DNA of 64,000 nucleotides from Bin87 sp026710825 (GCA_965232815.1 OZ247427.1:1116001-1180000); one strand, 5' to 3'. Numbered from the stretch's first letter, positions 1-9,787 are shown. The notes: generated from the sequence alone by a model not told the origin. Numbers and translations: made by a program.

Positions 1-1
1 A

Positions 2-787
2 AACGGCGGCTCCATCGTGGACGCTGAAGGCGATGAGCCGCTCCTTTCCCACGAAACTGTCACGTTTGAACGTCACCTGGTGGGCATCGTTCCTCCGGAG
101 TTCAGCAGCGCCCGAACCTCCCCGGATGGGCAGCAGGTGATCATCACGTTCAGCGAACCCGTCAACATCCGACCCGATCTGCGCACTCTCGGCTCATTCA
201 CGGGCGTCGACACCTCGGTGTACCTGCGCACGCTGATCGACGTCTTTACCGACGGACGCCGCGCTCATACCCGCAATGCGTCCATTTCCGGGACCGACCT
301 GACCCTGACCCTGGACAGCGCGATACGCGCCGGCATGGCGGTTACCGTGGCCTACGACGACGTTTTCGCCCGGGACGTGCCCGGCCTGATCGTCGATCAA
401 GACGACGGTCTCCCACTGGAACACTTCACCTCCCAAACGGTCGCCAACAACTCCACCCTCGCCAGCAACGGAAGTGAACTGTGGCCCGTGATCAGCGGCC
501 ACAGCCTGAGCATCGCCGAGGGTGGCGCCGGATCCTACACGGTGGCGCTCGGGGCGCAGCCGGAGCAGGACGTGACGGTGTCCCTCTCCATCTCCCCGTC
601 GGGATTCCTCACCGCCAGCGCGAGCGAACTGACCTTTACCCCGGACAATTGGTCCACTCCGCAGTCGGTGACGCTCACCTCGGAAACCGACGGCGATGAC
701 GTCAACCTCTGGCGTGAGATCGTCCACACCGCGACCGCGGACGGTTTCATCGCGGGGCACCTGAAGGTACTCATCAAGAGCCGGTAG
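2..787 (+). CDS. C-terminal part of a secreted/surface repeat protein (5' end outside window)
   Basis: The reading frame is open from the first bases of the window, so the true start lies upstream and only about 260 C-terminal residues are visible. The first half (roughly residues 25-140) resembles SwmB-type beta-sandwich repeats of bacterial surface proteins, with the signature ITFSEPV and a later VAYDD block. The second half (about 160-250) resembles a Calx-beta or immunoglobulin-like repeat, with LSIAEGGAGSYTV and LTFTPDNWSTPQSVTLTS. It ends in TAG with no C-terminal anchor or sorting signal. This is probably the tail of a long adhesin-like or polymer-binding extracellular protein. Domain assignment is from pattern only; the ligand is unknown. 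Confidence 0.6.
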   Translation, partial: NGGSIVDAEGDEPLLSHETVTFERHLVGIVPPEFSSARTSPDGQQVIITFSEPVNIRPDLRTLGSFTGVDTSVYLRTLIDVFTDGRRAHTRNASISGTDLTLTLDSAIRAGMAVTVAYDDVFARDVPGLIVDQDDGLPLEHFTSQTVANNSTLASNGSELWPVISGHSLSIAEGGAGSYTVALGAQPEQDVTVSLSISPSGFLTASASELTFTPDNWSTPQSVTLTSETDGDDVNLWREIVHTATADGFIAGHLKVLIKSR

Positions 788-1080
788 GGAGGCCGGCCGG
801 TTCACGCCCGAGGTCGCTGCGATTTCCTGCCTGGACAGCGGCCCTGGGCGTACTTGATGCTCGCCGCCCTGTCGCCGTGCCAGGCGTCGGGCTGGCTGGA
901 TGGTGAAATGACGGCAAACTCGGGCGCCAACGAGCCCCTCAAACGCCCCGTCCGCTTTGTCTTTTGGTGTACGGCTTTTGCCACCGCGCTCCGACCATCG
1001 CCACCCGTTCCGTATGCACAGAGTGCGGCACCAGGAAACTCCGCATCGGCGTCCTCCTCTGATCATCGCCGTCACCGGTC
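788..1080. other. Intergenic, no supported gene
   Basis: About 290 bases between the surface-protein tail and the nurA remnant. Open frames here are short or overlap in other frames without recognisable motifs. I see no convincing RNA gene, terminator or repeat. Confidence 0.4.
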
Positions 1081-2021
1081 ATGGCGCTGGACCTGGGCCT
1101 CACCACTCACCAGCTGCTGTCCACCCTGTACGGCATGGTATCGGACGCGCATACCCGCGGCCAGCGCCCGGACGATGCCATCGAACGCGCTCTCGAAGTG
1201 CCCACGGATGACACCGCCTTCCGCACCGCTGCGGTGGGCCGTCGTCCCTACATCTCCGCCTGCACTGGTCCCGCAGGCTTGCTGGGCAGCCGCCCGCCGC
1301 CGGAGCTCCCCCAGCATTGAGTCGCGTGTCCGTGGACGGCTCCCACATCGACGTGGACCGCCACCTGACCCTGCGCTGTCACCTTATCAATCAGGGCGGC
1401 TGCATCATCACCTACGGCAGGAACTTCGGTTGCCGGCTGTTCAGCGAGCCCATCCCGGCTGTGGAGGACGACGACCTGTACCTCAGGTCTGCCGACGGTG
1501 CGCGCGGTGGGACCCCGATCGCGGGATCTCTGCTCGGCGCGCTGCCCACGGTGCGGGAGGTGGAACGCCTGGCCGATCCCGTCGAAAGCCTGCCCGACGA
1601 TATGCCGGTGCTGGCCCTGCTGGACGGCACCCCGGCCTTCTGGGACCTGTAGCGCGACCAGTATCCCCGCTACGTCGTCGATACTCTCATCGGTGAGCGC
1701 CTGCAGCCTGCCCTGGCTCCCCTGCGAGCGGCGTCCCGTAGCGGTGGCGGCCTGCACTTCCGGACCCCTAACCACAGAGGTGGCAGGTGCCGTCTGCCTC
1801 GTGCTCTGCGACAGGCAGACGCTAAGTGTAACCGGTTCTGGGCCGCCCTCCTCTCCCACCTGGCTTGCTACGACGGCGCAGCCCGCTTAGACGATAGGGA
1901 GCTTATCGAGTCGGTGCTGGAACCCGGCCACCGGTCAGGAGTGGAGCTACTTCTACTACCTCAACGGCATTGGAACCGCTAGCCAAGCGGAGGTGGGCGA
2001 AGGCGTTGGATCCGATAAGTG
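1081..2021 (+). pseudogene. nurA: Decayed NurA-type 5'-3' nuclease gene
   Basis: Fragments in more than one frame together match the NurA nuclease, which works with the HerA helicase in DNA end processing. An N-terminal MALDLGLTTHQLL piece (from 1081) is followed, after a frame change near 1317, by VSVDGSHIDVDRH, which carries the VDGS metal-binding motif, and then LINQGGCIITYG and ALLDGTPAFWDL. The frame then meets TAG at 1650-1652 where NurA proteins usually continue with an acidic residue. The same frame goes on with YPRYVVDTLI, shifts near 1740 to CTSGPLTTEVAGAV, and later shows RLDDRELIESVLEPGHRSG and WSYFYYLNGIG. At least two frameshifts plus one nonsense codon make a functional product very unlikely. 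No herA gene is nearby. Confidence 0.7.
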
Positions 2022-2070
2022 ATAAATACTACGGACGGACCAAGTTTGGCTACTCAAATTGAATAGGTTT

Positions 2071-2147
2071 TGGTACCCCTGGAGGGACTCGAACCCCCGA
2101 CGCGCGACTTAGGACGCCGCCGCTCTATCCAACTGAGCTACAGGGGC
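2071..2147 (-). tRNA. tRNA-Arg(CCT)
   Basis: Reading the minus strand gives a full cloverleaf: acceptor GCCCCTG pairing with CAGGGGT, D stem GCTC/GAGC, anticodon stem GCGGC/GTCGC (one G-U pair) with loop GTCCTAA, T arm GGGGG-TTCGAGT-CCCTC, and an encoded CCA end. Anticodon CCT reads AGG arginine codons. It lies 13 bases downstream of the tRNA-Ala and is probably co-transcribed with it. Confidence 0.93.
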
Positions 2148-2160
2148 AGGCTGAATAGGT

Positions 2161-2236
2161 TGGTGGAGATAGCGGGGCTCGAACCCGCAACCTCGGCATT
2201 GCGAACGCCGCGCTCTCCCAGTTGAGCTATATCCCC
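2161..2236 (-). tRNA. tRNA-Ala(CGC)
   Basis: The minus strand folds as a 76-nt tRNA: acceptor GGGGATA with TATCTCC, D stem GCTC/GAGC, anticodon stem CGGCG/TGCCG with loop TTCGCAA, T arm GCGGG-TTCGAGC-CCCGC, and encoded CCA. The anticodon is CGC, which reads the GCG alanine codon. First gene of a two-tRNA unit; a promoter lies about 50 bases upstream. Confidence 0.92.
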
Positions 2237-2282
2237 ACGCTGCCGGCCATCGCGCCGCTGCCGACGCGAAAACTGTAATTCC

Positions 2283-2312
2283 ATCGTAGCCAACAGGAGC
2301 CGCAACTGTCAA
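2283..2312 (-). promoter_or_regulatory. Sigma-70-type promoter for the tRNA pair
   Basis: On the minus strand TTGACA (2307-2312) is followed after 18 bases by TACGAT (2283-2288), placing the start point about 40 bases before the mature tRNA-Ala end. Confidence 0.6.
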
Positions 2313-3152
2313 GGAAACAGCCTGGCTGATGGTGCCGGGTACCCCCACCCCCCAAGCACGTGGCCGGTTCGGGCCGAAGCTAGCAGCAGCGTGCGCAGAG
2401 TGTTGGTTCTCGATGTCTACGCATTCCCGCCGGCCGTCGAAAAAATGACGGCTTGTCCGCAGCAGTCGCGCCCGTTACATGTGGCTGACTCCATCGGTTC
2501 AACATGTGAATCGTTACTGCACCATAAGATTGATATGACGGACTTATTATGAATATATCGTCCTATTTAAGAAATGTTGCTCATAGTTTTGTACAGCACT
2601 GTTAGCATTACGCTGGCGATAACGCATTCAGGATAGCCGGAATAAAACTCGCGCCAACGCTTGCTTAGCAGGAACCGTTCATCTTGTTCGTACGATCGGT
2701 TGATGGCTTCGTGGGCCCGGCCGTACTGCGGCGTTATCGCCAAATAACGCAAGGAGGTACGCGGCTACAACCCAGATTCGATCTGGTTTCCATGTTATGC
2801 GCCTGGCGCTCCTCAACGGAAATAGCCTCAGCTGACACCATCCCCGCATCGCGACGGCATATAGCCGACGCCTTCATAGCCGGGGCCGCGGAACACCGAA
2901 CCGATCCGCTCGTGTCGTCCGGCGAATGAGCCAGGCAAACCACTTGCCCGAGGGAGGGATATCATCATGGAATGGCATCTTCCAAGGCTCAACGACCAAT
3001 CCGGCAAACGCACCATCCCCGGCTCATTGGCCGTTTGTATATTCACCATTTCTTTGCTCATCATCATAATTCCCGTTTCGTTTCGGTGGATTTGGGATTA
3101 GGGAAAGTTCGTTTGGATGACTTGCGTGTGGACGGATGTATATCTGGGTATG
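2313..3152. other. Gene-poor region, no supported gene
   Basis: About 840 bases of lower GC than the surroundings. The longest frames are a 61-codon minus frame at 2567-2752 and 70-100-codon frames that overlap one another; none shows a recognisable motif, a good ribosome site or consistent codon use. It may be eroded mobile or accessory DNA, but I see no terminal inverted repeats or transposase motif. Confidence 0.4.
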
Positions 3153-4721
3153 TCAGGGAGGTTCTTGCAATGGCTCGACGTTGTCGTTCCGGCGCCATAG
3201 GTTTGATATGTGCTCCAGGAACTCTCTCACGCTTTGGCCCTTGGCCCCGCAGCACCATGGGGTTTCCACTTGTACCGTGCTAGGGATACCCTGCGCGGTC
3301 ATCTGCATTGCGCATTCGCCGCTCGGTGCAACCGCCATCTTGCATGTGATGTCGGGCCGTCCATGTAGTGAGATCTCTACCACTACGAACCCATCTGGGC
3401 TTATCGAGATGCCAGATATGGGGTCGTCGAAAACTTCGCACACAGATCGAATATGCTGCTCTGCGTACCAGGCCGCGCTAGCGGCCTCTAGTTTTTGTTG
3501 GGGTGTCATGTTGTCGGCGTTCCGGACTGAGTTAACGCTGTTCCTGAGGGTCTGGACAGCAGAGTACATGGTAGTCAGGGACTCAAACTCGCAGGGTAGT
3601 GCTGCAGCAGGTTCGAGCTTGTTGGGACGGACAACCGTTGCAGGATCGTCCGCTCGTTCGAGTACTCGTTGTCGGAACTCATTGAGAGCGTTTGACTCCT
3701 GGCCAATCCTGTCAATCAAGCTCACGTCTGATTGGTCGAATCCGGCGTCGTATTCGTCGGCATCGTATTCGTCCTGGCAATCATCTTCTCCCTCGTTGGT
3801 CTTTTCTTCGAGGGATTCGAATGGTGGCATGACTTGCGGTTCGCCTGTCGAGAACTCTCGGCCCATTGCTGCGGTCAACGCCGGAGAGGCTTGCATCAAC
3901 ACCGTTTCTTCTGTTGGTTCCGTTTGTGCCCACATAACAAAACGGTATTCTCGCTGGTGTTGGTACTTCCTCGCTTTTGCGAACAAGGGGAGTAGCACGA
4001 TCTCTGTCTTCGACTTTGCCGCCTTGAGCAGGGCGTAAACGTCGTCCACGTAAATTACGGGGCCACGGTACAGGAGCTACACTGAGTGTCGAGTGAAATT
4101 CTTGGGGATGTCATCGAACGAATTGGTGAATTCGATGGGACCACAGGGCGGTCCCAGTTGCTGAGCTACCATGGTTGCCAGAGCCCGGGCGAACTCCCTG
4201 GGCCGTTCGATGTACGAAACATGGTCATAATCGTCTGGCAGAGTATCTCGCCACAGTGTCCGTTCTTCTGGCGTGGTTGGTTCAACGGTAGCGCAGAAAA
4301 TCCACCCGTTCTTGCCAAACGTATATGCTTGACCGGTTGAGCGCGTCGTGCGAACGCTGGTCGTGTAGATTCGTACGTTGGCCTCGACCAGTTCGTAAGC
4401 CCTGTTCATCGCGTGGTCGCGACGGTGCGCTGCTGCAAGTTGATCCGGATCATCAGTTGCTTCGTAGGTAACGTTTTCGCGAGAGGCGCGAGCTTCCTCC
4501 GGGTCCCGAATGAGGTTTTCGCCGAAGTCTCTAAACTTGCTAGGTTTGAAGATCAGGACGGTTTGGCTGGCTTCAATCGCGTGTTCTGCGCGACAACCTT
4601 TCACCAATCTCACGACTGGTTGCCTATCGCAAGGGTCGCGGAAGTCCACGTATGTGGTCCAAATGGAATTCCAGAAATGGTCGATGTGCTGACCTTCGTT
4701 CATCAGGAAAGGCGAAGGCAT
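3153..4721 (-). pseudogene. Uncharacterised protein gene interrupted by an in-frame TAG (4077-4079)
   Basis: Two minus-strand frames, 4077-4721 (214 residues) and 3153-4049 (298 residues), lie in the same reading frame. Only the amber codon at 4077-4079 separates them, and the coding pattern continues straight across it (LLYRGPVIYVDDVYALLK immediately after the stop). The intact product would be about 522 residues. No signal peptide or membrane segment is visible. The block HQREYRFVMW just after the stop resembles the conserved core of DUF2971-type proteins, but I do not recognise the full protein. Base composition is lower in GC than the housekeeping genes, suggesting an acquired gene. The stop could be a real nonsense mutation, an assembly error, or leave two separate polypeptides; the second half does have a start codon at 4049. 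Confidence 0.5.
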
Positions 4722-5162
4722 GCAATTTCCTCTCGGATTGCTTTGGTCAGAAAATTATGAAACTAAATTCGCGTTTTGTGTCCAGCAACAGGGGCCGGCG
4801 TAGGGCCTGAATCTCGCCGAGAGGGCCAGTTCCCGGGTACCGCTGTGACGGGAACTCCCGGCATTGTGGGGCCAGATGCAATACCGACCGCCCCGTCGTC
4901 AGGACGGCCGACGTCGCCGTTGGTAGGCGCTTTGCAGAGGGAGACGAGCATGCTCCGATTTCGCCCGGGAAATAGCTCCCAAGCGCGTTTTGGTGGTCTC
5001 GATCTGGAATCGTTCTGCCGACGCGAAAACGGCGCGACAATGTACCATTGGCGTGAGAACAACGGGCCCAGAATGAAACCGCCGCCCGTGGTGGGTGTGG
5101 GCCGGCGCGCCGTCGCATCTCCCAAACTGTTCGATGCGTTCGACGGTGCCTGCCGCAAAAAT
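4722..5162. other. Intergenic, no supported gene
   Basis: About 440 bases lying between the interrupted gene and the NHL-repeat gene, both of which are on the minus strand; this is upstream of the first and downstream of the second. Long frames exist because of GC richness but show no family motif. No clear terminator or repeat is seen. Confidence 0.4.
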
Positions 5163-6224
5163 CTACGACACCACCCGCACCCGGTGGTTGTTGCTGTCGG
5201 CCACGTATATGTCGCCGTTGGCAGCAATTCCGCACCCGTGCGGGCGATCCATACCTGCGTCAGTCGCAGCGCCGCCATCGCCGTGCCCGCCCAACTCGCC
5301 GCCGGCGATAGTGGTGACGATGCCAGTATTGGCGTCGATCCTGCGAATGGCGTGGTTCTCCGTGTCCACCACGATGATGTTGTCGTTGGCATCGCAACGC
5401 AGAGCCTTGGGCGCGCCCCACGCGGCCGCCAGCGCAGAGCCGCCATCGCCGCTATACCCCCGCTCGGCATCGGTTCCCGCCACCGTGCCCATGATGCCGC
5501 CGGCCGTAACGATTCGCACGCCGTTGCCCTCGCGCTCGGCGATGAACGTGTTGCCCCGGCTGTCCATGCACACGGCCCGCGCCCCCAGGATGCTGGCCTG
5601 CGTGGCCGGCATACCGTCGCCGCCGCGCACTTTCTCGCCGTTGCCTGCGAACGTGTTGATGACGCCGGTCGCCAGGTCCAGACGCCGGATCCGTTGGTCC
5701 TGTATGTCGGCGATCAGCAGACCGCCCCGACCGTCCAGGAAGCAGTCGTTGGGTTCCCGCAGTTGCGCCGCGTTCCCGGGACCGCCGTCGCCCGAATAGC
5801 CCGGCTCGCCCGTGCCCGCCACCGTGGAGATCACGCCGGTGGCTCCGTCCACCCTGCGCACCGCCGCGTTCAGGCGATCCACAATGTAGATGCTGCCGTC
5901 GGCGTCAACCTCCAGCGAGTACGGTTCGTTCATCGTAGCGCCAGTGGCGGGTCCGCCATCGCCGGAGTATCCCTGCTCACCGTTCCCGGCTACTGTTGTA
6001 ACGACGCCGGTGGCAGCGTCCACCCGCCGCACGATATGGTTGCGGGCCTCGCAGAAGAACAGGTTGCCCGCGGAGTCAAAGGCGCACAAAAAGGGTTCGC
6101 GCAGCGTTGCATCACTGGCGGGGCCGCCGTCGCCGGTGTAGCCGGCCTCGCCGGTTCCAACGACGGTTCGGATCGTGAGATTGTTGTTTCCTGAGGTCAT
6201 CCTACACTCCGGCATCTGGGACAT
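5163..6224 (-). CDS. NHL-repeat beta-propeller protein
   Basis: A 353-residue protein built almost entirely from six NHL-type blades. Each carries a variant of GTGEPGYSGDGGP followed by a hydrophobic strand such as IRRLDLATGVI or VRRVDGATGV. The fourth copy (GNGEKVRGGDGMP) and the fifth (with AERGYSGDGGS) are the most diverged. NHL propellers mostly act as protein- or ligand-binding scaffolds; related secreted forms are common in environmental bacteria. No signal peptide is visible at the called start, and a second ATG eight codons in (MTSGNNN) is also possible. The gene sits 65 bases downstream of dnaA on the same strand, but a functional link is not implied. Specific role unknown. Confidence 0.75.
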   Translation of the reverse strand: MSQMPECRMTSGNNNLTIRTVVGTGEAGYTGDGGPASDATLREPFLCAFDSAGNLFFCEARNHIVRRVDAATGVVTTVAGNGEQGYSGDGGPATGATMNEPYSLEVDADGSIYIVDRLNAAVRRVDGATGVISTVAGTGEPGYSGDGGPGNAAQLREPNDCFLDGRGGLLIADIQDQRIRRLDLATGVINTFAGNGEKVRGGDGMPATQASILGARAVCMDSRGNTFIAEREGNGVRIVTAGGIMGTVAGTDAERGYSGDGGSALAAAWGAPKALRCDANDNIIVVDTENHAIRRIDANTGIVTTIAGGELGGHGDGGAATDAGMDRPHGCGIAANGDIYVADSNNHRVRVVS

Positions 6225-6289
6225 TATTCAGTGGCGGATACTATATCAGCATGTCAACGGCCCTGTTGCGGGACTGCCGCCGTTCCGTA

Positions 6290-7756
6290 TCAGGCTTCTT
6301 CAAAAAGCGATGCCTTGATGCCGCTCACCGATTGCCGCAGTCGGTCATCGGTATCCATACCAGTGCGGACGCGCTCCACCCCGTGAATCACGGTGCTGTG
6401 GTTGCGGCCCGACAGGAATCGGCCCACGCTCGTGGGAGGCATGCCCAACTCCACGTTGAGCAGGTACATCACCACCTGGCGCGCCTGTGCCACCGTCGCG
6501 GTGCGGCCTCGCCCCAGGATCTGCTCCGCGCTGACTCGAAAATGCCGCCCCACCGTCTCCAGCACGTGCTCCGCCGTTACGTCGGCGCGTGGGTCCGGCC
6601 CGGCTATCGTGTCCAGTTGGTCCGCCACCGCCTCCGGTGTCAGCGGGGCATTCATCAACTGCGCCATCGCCATGATCCTGTTGAACGCGCCCTGCAACTG
6701 CCGCACGTTCCGGCTGACCCGCTGCGCGATCAGCGCGAGCACGGACTCGGGCGCATTGGCGTTTCGAGCCGCGGACCAGGAATGAAGAATGGCCATCCGC
6801 GTCTCCAGCGACGGCGGCTGGATGTCTGCCTGCAATCCCCATTGGAATCGCGACCTCAACCGTTCCTCCAGGGGTGCGATGGTGTGCGGCGCGCGGTCGC
6901 TGGTGAGCACCACTTGAGCTCCAGCCTGCAGCAGGTCGTTGAACGTGTGGAACAGGCTCTCCTGCGTCTGTTCCTTGCCGGACAGGAACTGAACGTCGTC
7001 CATGAGGATCAGATCCAATCCGCGATAACGGTCCCGGAATTCCCGCGTCGCTCGCCGTTGTATCGCTGACACGAACTCGTTGGTGAACTGCTCGGAAGTC
7101 ACGTAGAGGACCGACCGTTCCTGCTCCAACGCACGGTTGCCGACCGCGTGCAGCAGATGGGTTTTCCCCAATCCCGACCCGGCGTATATGAACAGTGGAT
7201 TGTAGCCGCGCGAGGTGTCGTCACCGGTCGGCGTCTGTGCACTTCGGGATATGGACTCGGCGGCGTGGTACGCCAGTTGATTGCTCTCCCCCACCACGAA
7301 ATTGTCAAAGGTGTACCGGCGGTCGCAGGTCGCTGCGTTGACCGCATCCCAATCGTATCCGCCGGACGCCGACCCGTTTCGTCCCAGGTCGTAGTCGTCG
7401 GGAACCGGAACCCGGGAGCGACGCGCCGGCGCCGCTGAGATCGCGTGGACGCTCACCCGATCGCTGCCTTGGTCAACCTCACCGCCGGTCGCCACCGTGG
7501 GCATCGCCCGGTAGTGGATATCCGCGGGCCGGCCCAGCGTTTTCGCCAACGCCTCTTTTGCCATCGCCTGGTGTAGCGGCAACTCCAGCCAAGACACGGC
7601 GAACGAACTCGCCGCGGCCACCACCAGGTCACCTTCGTGCCAATCGTGCCCGATGCTCGGGCGCAGAAAGGTATTGAAATGCTCCCTGGGCATTTCCATT
7701 TCCAGCCGGCCAAGCACCGCTTGCCAGACTGATACGGGGTCGTGAGAGTCGGCCAT
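6290..7756 (-). CDS. dnaA: Chromosomal replication initiator DnaA
   Basis: DnaA binds origin boxes and opens DNA for replication. The 488-residue protein has domain I (about 1-85), a variable linker with RRSRVPVPDDYDLG, and an AAA+ domain: Walker A AGSGLGKTHLL (192-202), Walker B LILMDDVQF (249-257), and the sensor/arginine region EERLRSRFQWGL. The C-terminal DNA-binding domain holds the signature LSGRNHSTVIHGVERV that reads the DnaA box. Length is at the upper normal range because of the linker. The ATG start gives a typical N-terminus. No dnaN or recF is adjacent, unlike the classical dnaA region. Confidence 0.96.
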   Translation of the reverse strand: MADSHDPVSVWQAVLGRLEMEMPREHFNTFLRPSIGHDWHEGDLVVAAASSFAVSWLELPLHQAMAKEALAKTLGRPADIHYRAMPTVATGGEVDQGSDRVSVHAISAAPARRSRVPVPDDYDLGRNGSASGGYDWDAVNAATCDRRYTFDNFVVGESNQLAYHAAESISRSAQTPTGDDTSRGYNPLFIYAGSGLGKTHLLHAVGNRALEQERSVLYVTSEQFTNEFVSAIQRRATREFRDRYRGLDLILMDDVQFLSGKEQTQESLFHTFNDLLQAGAQVVLTSDRAPHTIAPLEERLRSRFQWGLQADIQPPSLETRMAILHSWSAARNANAPESVLALIAQRVSRNVRQLQGAFNRIMAMAQLMNAPLTPEAVADQLDTIAGPDPRADVTAEHVLETVGRHFRVSAEQILGRGRTATVAQARQVVMYLLNVELGMPPTSVGRFLSGRNHSTVIHGVERVRTGMDTDDRLRQSVSGIKASLFEEA

Positions 7757-8132
7757 GGTTTATCAAAACTCCTGCTGTATGGCCAATTATGTTAGTGGCC
7801 CAGCACCCCCAATCGCTAGGCGACTTGCTAGATATCGCGTTCTGCCTTAATCCACAAAATCGACCAAAATCAATCATTTACTGAAAATTGGCGTCACGAA
7901 TCATCGGGACAGCGGCATTGTCAGGCAAACCTCGAAAGGGTGTTCCAACGCCTTGGGGGTAGAGCAGGGTTGACCCTTCCCGGTGTCCCACCGCGCAACA
8001 TAACAACATCTGGTAGATAGCCGGTCCGGGATGATCCGGGCCACAGTTTGCCGGTAGATTTCCGGGTAACCACGCCCGCCAGCCCGGCCAATTACGCCCC
8101 CCGCGTGGGGCCATCCGCGGGCAGCAATAACG
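7757..8132. promoter_or_regulatory. Intergenic upstream of dnaA; possible control or origin-proximal region
   Basis: A 376-base non-coding stretch upstream of dnaA. One site, TAATCCACA at 7848-7856, differs by one base from the consensus DnaA box TTATCCACA, and the adjacent 40 bases are AT-rich. I find no cluster of boxes, so an origin call is not supported; autoregulation of dnaA is possible. Confidence 0.3.
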
Positions 8133-9440
8133 CTACGGTTTCACCGCGCCGATGACGTACTCGGTGTGCATCCGCCGCTCGATGCCGGCGCGCTCCTCAG
8201 CGGCGCCGAAAGCGGTTCGCGCCGGCATCATCCTGCGGTCCCGGTCCAGGTTCCTCGGCGCGACCGCCACCACGTCAAGACCCGCCGCAGCCGCAATATC
8301 TGCCAGGCATTGATGCGTGGGAACCAGCACATCTCGCATCACCGACGGCCCCACCACGATGATCGCCGCCGCGCCGCGCCGCAGAACCCTTGCCATTTCG
8401 CCTGTCGCGGCGGCCATGTCATGGAAATACCGGTCCAACACCCGAGCCTTGGCCGCGTGTCTCTCGCTGACCGCGCCCACCACGGCCTGCACCGATGCTG
8501 GCAGTGCGCTCTCGCGACTCGCGCCGCTGCTCTGCCGCTCCGAACCGATGTAATGCCCGCGCAGATCCGAAAGGCGTGGAATCGCATCGCCCAGCCACGC
8601 CAGCGAAAACTTGTGAGCGCGCATGTAATCCAGCGCGTTGGCATACGGAGGCGACGTGACAATCAGGTCCACGCTCTCGCTGCGCAGCGGCAGGCGACGC
8701 GAATCTCCGGCGACAACTTCACTGCTGCCCACCTCGGTCTGCTCCACGCGGGCGTAGGCGTCGGCAGCCCGATTCAACAGGATCTCAAACTGCCTCAGCG
8801 CGCTGCGAGGCCTCTTGTCGGCCACTCGGTGCGGCCGCGTATGCGCCAGATCCCGGGCGCGCGACACGCCACCTGACTTGGTAACTATGGTGGAGGAAAA
8901 GACCACCTCCAGCAGGTTCCGCAACCCGACGCACGATTCGGATCGAATGGCTACGACCAGAGCCGCCAGTTCTCGCTGGGTATCCGGAAAGAACCAGTAG
9001 TCCGCGAACCGTTGCGTCGCCTGATCCATGACGCCTCGCACCAGCCCAAGCGGATCAGCGGGATGAGTGCCTCCGGAGTGCAGTTCGGCCGCCCTTTCCA
9101 GCGCCGATAACCCGGCGGCTCTGACCGCTTCGGGATGCAGCGCAGCCGTCCGCGCCATGCTCTGCCGGCGCGCCAGCGGATCCAGATCCACGCCCGTCAT
9201 GTTGCGTCCCGCCAGCCATCCCTCCAGCAGCGTGATGCCTGAGCCGCACATCGGGTCCAGCACCGCATCGCCCGGCCGTGTCAGCCCGTTGATAAAATGG
9301 CTGGCCAACCCATGAGGGAACCGCGCCGCGAAGGGATGCAAAGCATGCAGCGGATGCGCCTCCCTCGCTGGCGCCTGAAATGCCAGATCTCCCGACAACA
9401 GGTCAGCCAGGCGGCTGCCAGCATGTACAGCGGAACTCAC
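8133..9440 (-). CDS. DNA methyltransferase (TSPPY type), third gene of a coupled trio
   Basis: A 435-residue S-adenosylmethionine-dependent methylase. The cofactor motif DPMCGSGITLLEG lies near the N-terminus (62-74), followed by GVDLDPLA. The catalytic TSPPYANALDYMRAHK lies around residue 260. Cofactor motif before catalytic motif differs from the usual beta-class order. The opening block HPFAARFPHGLA is shared with a broad family annotated as DNA (N4-cytosine or N6-adenine) methylases. GTG start at 9440 overlaps the TGA of the HepT-like gene (GTGA), so translation is coupled. No cognate restriction enzyme is adjacent. Target sequence cannot be read from the protein; an RNA substrate is a less likely alternative. 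Confidence 0.8.
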   Translation of the reverse strand: MSSAVHAGSRLADLLSGDLAFQAPAREAHPLHALHPFAARFPHGLASHFINGLTRPGDAVLDPMCGSGITLLEGWLAGRNMTGVDLDPLARRQSMARTAALHPEAVRAAGLSALERAAELHSGGTHPADPLGLVRGVMDQATQRFADYWFFPDTQRELAALVVAIRSESCVGLRNLLEVVFSSTIVTKSGGVSRARDLAHTRPHRVADKRPRSALRQFEILLNRAADAYARVEQTEVGSSEVVAGDSRRLPLRSESVDLIVTSPPYANALDYMRAHKFSLAWLGDAIPRLSDLRGHYIGSERQSSGASRESALPASVQAVVGAVSERHAAKARVLDRYFHDMAAATGEMARVLRRGAAAIIVVGPSVMRDVLVPTHQCLADIAAAAGLDVVAVAPRNLDRDRRMMPARTAFGAAEERAGIERRMHTEYVIGAVKP

Positions 9441-9787
9441 GGCGCGGTCGGTTCACCCGTGATGGTTCGGATCAGTTCAGGAAGTCTGGCCGAGATGGCT
9501 TCCCAAACAAATTCAACTTGCAAAACACTCAATTGGTGCGCGAGGTTATTCCTCAGGTCAACCCATGACACCCAGCTGTAATCAGGGTAGGCGATTTCCA
9601 GCCGGCGGGAATATCTCGCAATCGCGTTTCCAACTCGAACCAGAGCATAGGCTGCGGCGTATGCCGTACGTTGGTCGTCTTGGAGTTCCTGATAACTGAT
9701 GTCCTGCACTACCGACCACTCTGCCTGCGCCTGCCCAAGAACGGATGCCAAAAACACGTCGAACGGAGCGACAGCGTCACTCAACAT
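9437..9787 (-). CDS. HepT-like (DUF86) protein with altered RX4HXY motif
   Basis: A 116-residue helical protein ending with LRNNLAHQLSVLQVEFVWEAI, the typical tail of HepT/DUF86 proteins. HepT toxins are HEPN ribonucleases with an RX4HXY motif; here R79 and H84 are kept but the tyrosine two residues after the histidine is leucine (HQL). In studied MntA-HepT pairs that tyrosine is AMPylated by the antitoxin. The ATG start at 9787 lies inside the upstream partner gene (11-base overlap) and the stop overlaps the methyltransferase start, so three genes form one translationally coupled unit. Toxic RNase activity is plausible from R and H, but unproven. Confidence 0.65.
   Translation of the reverse strand: MLSDAVAPFDVFLASVLGQAQAEWSVVQDISYQELQDDQRTAYAAAYALVRVGNAIARYSRRLEIAYPDYSWVSWVDLRNNLAHQLSVLQVEFVWEAISARLPELIRTITGEPTAP

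Noticed and set aside
2567..2752. 61-codon minus-strand frame in the AT-richer gap
   Set aside because: No ribosome site, no family motif, and atypical composition; could be chance.
1650..4079. Alternative genetic code with TAG as sense
   Set aside because: Many intact genes here end in TAG (for example the first CDS, the NHL gene, rpsU and atpB), so TAG is a normal stop.
7757..8132. Replication origin next to dnaA
   Set aside because: Only one box with a mismatch (TAATCCACA) and no cluster or unwinding element; dnaN is not adjacent. GC-skew over the whole genome would be needed.
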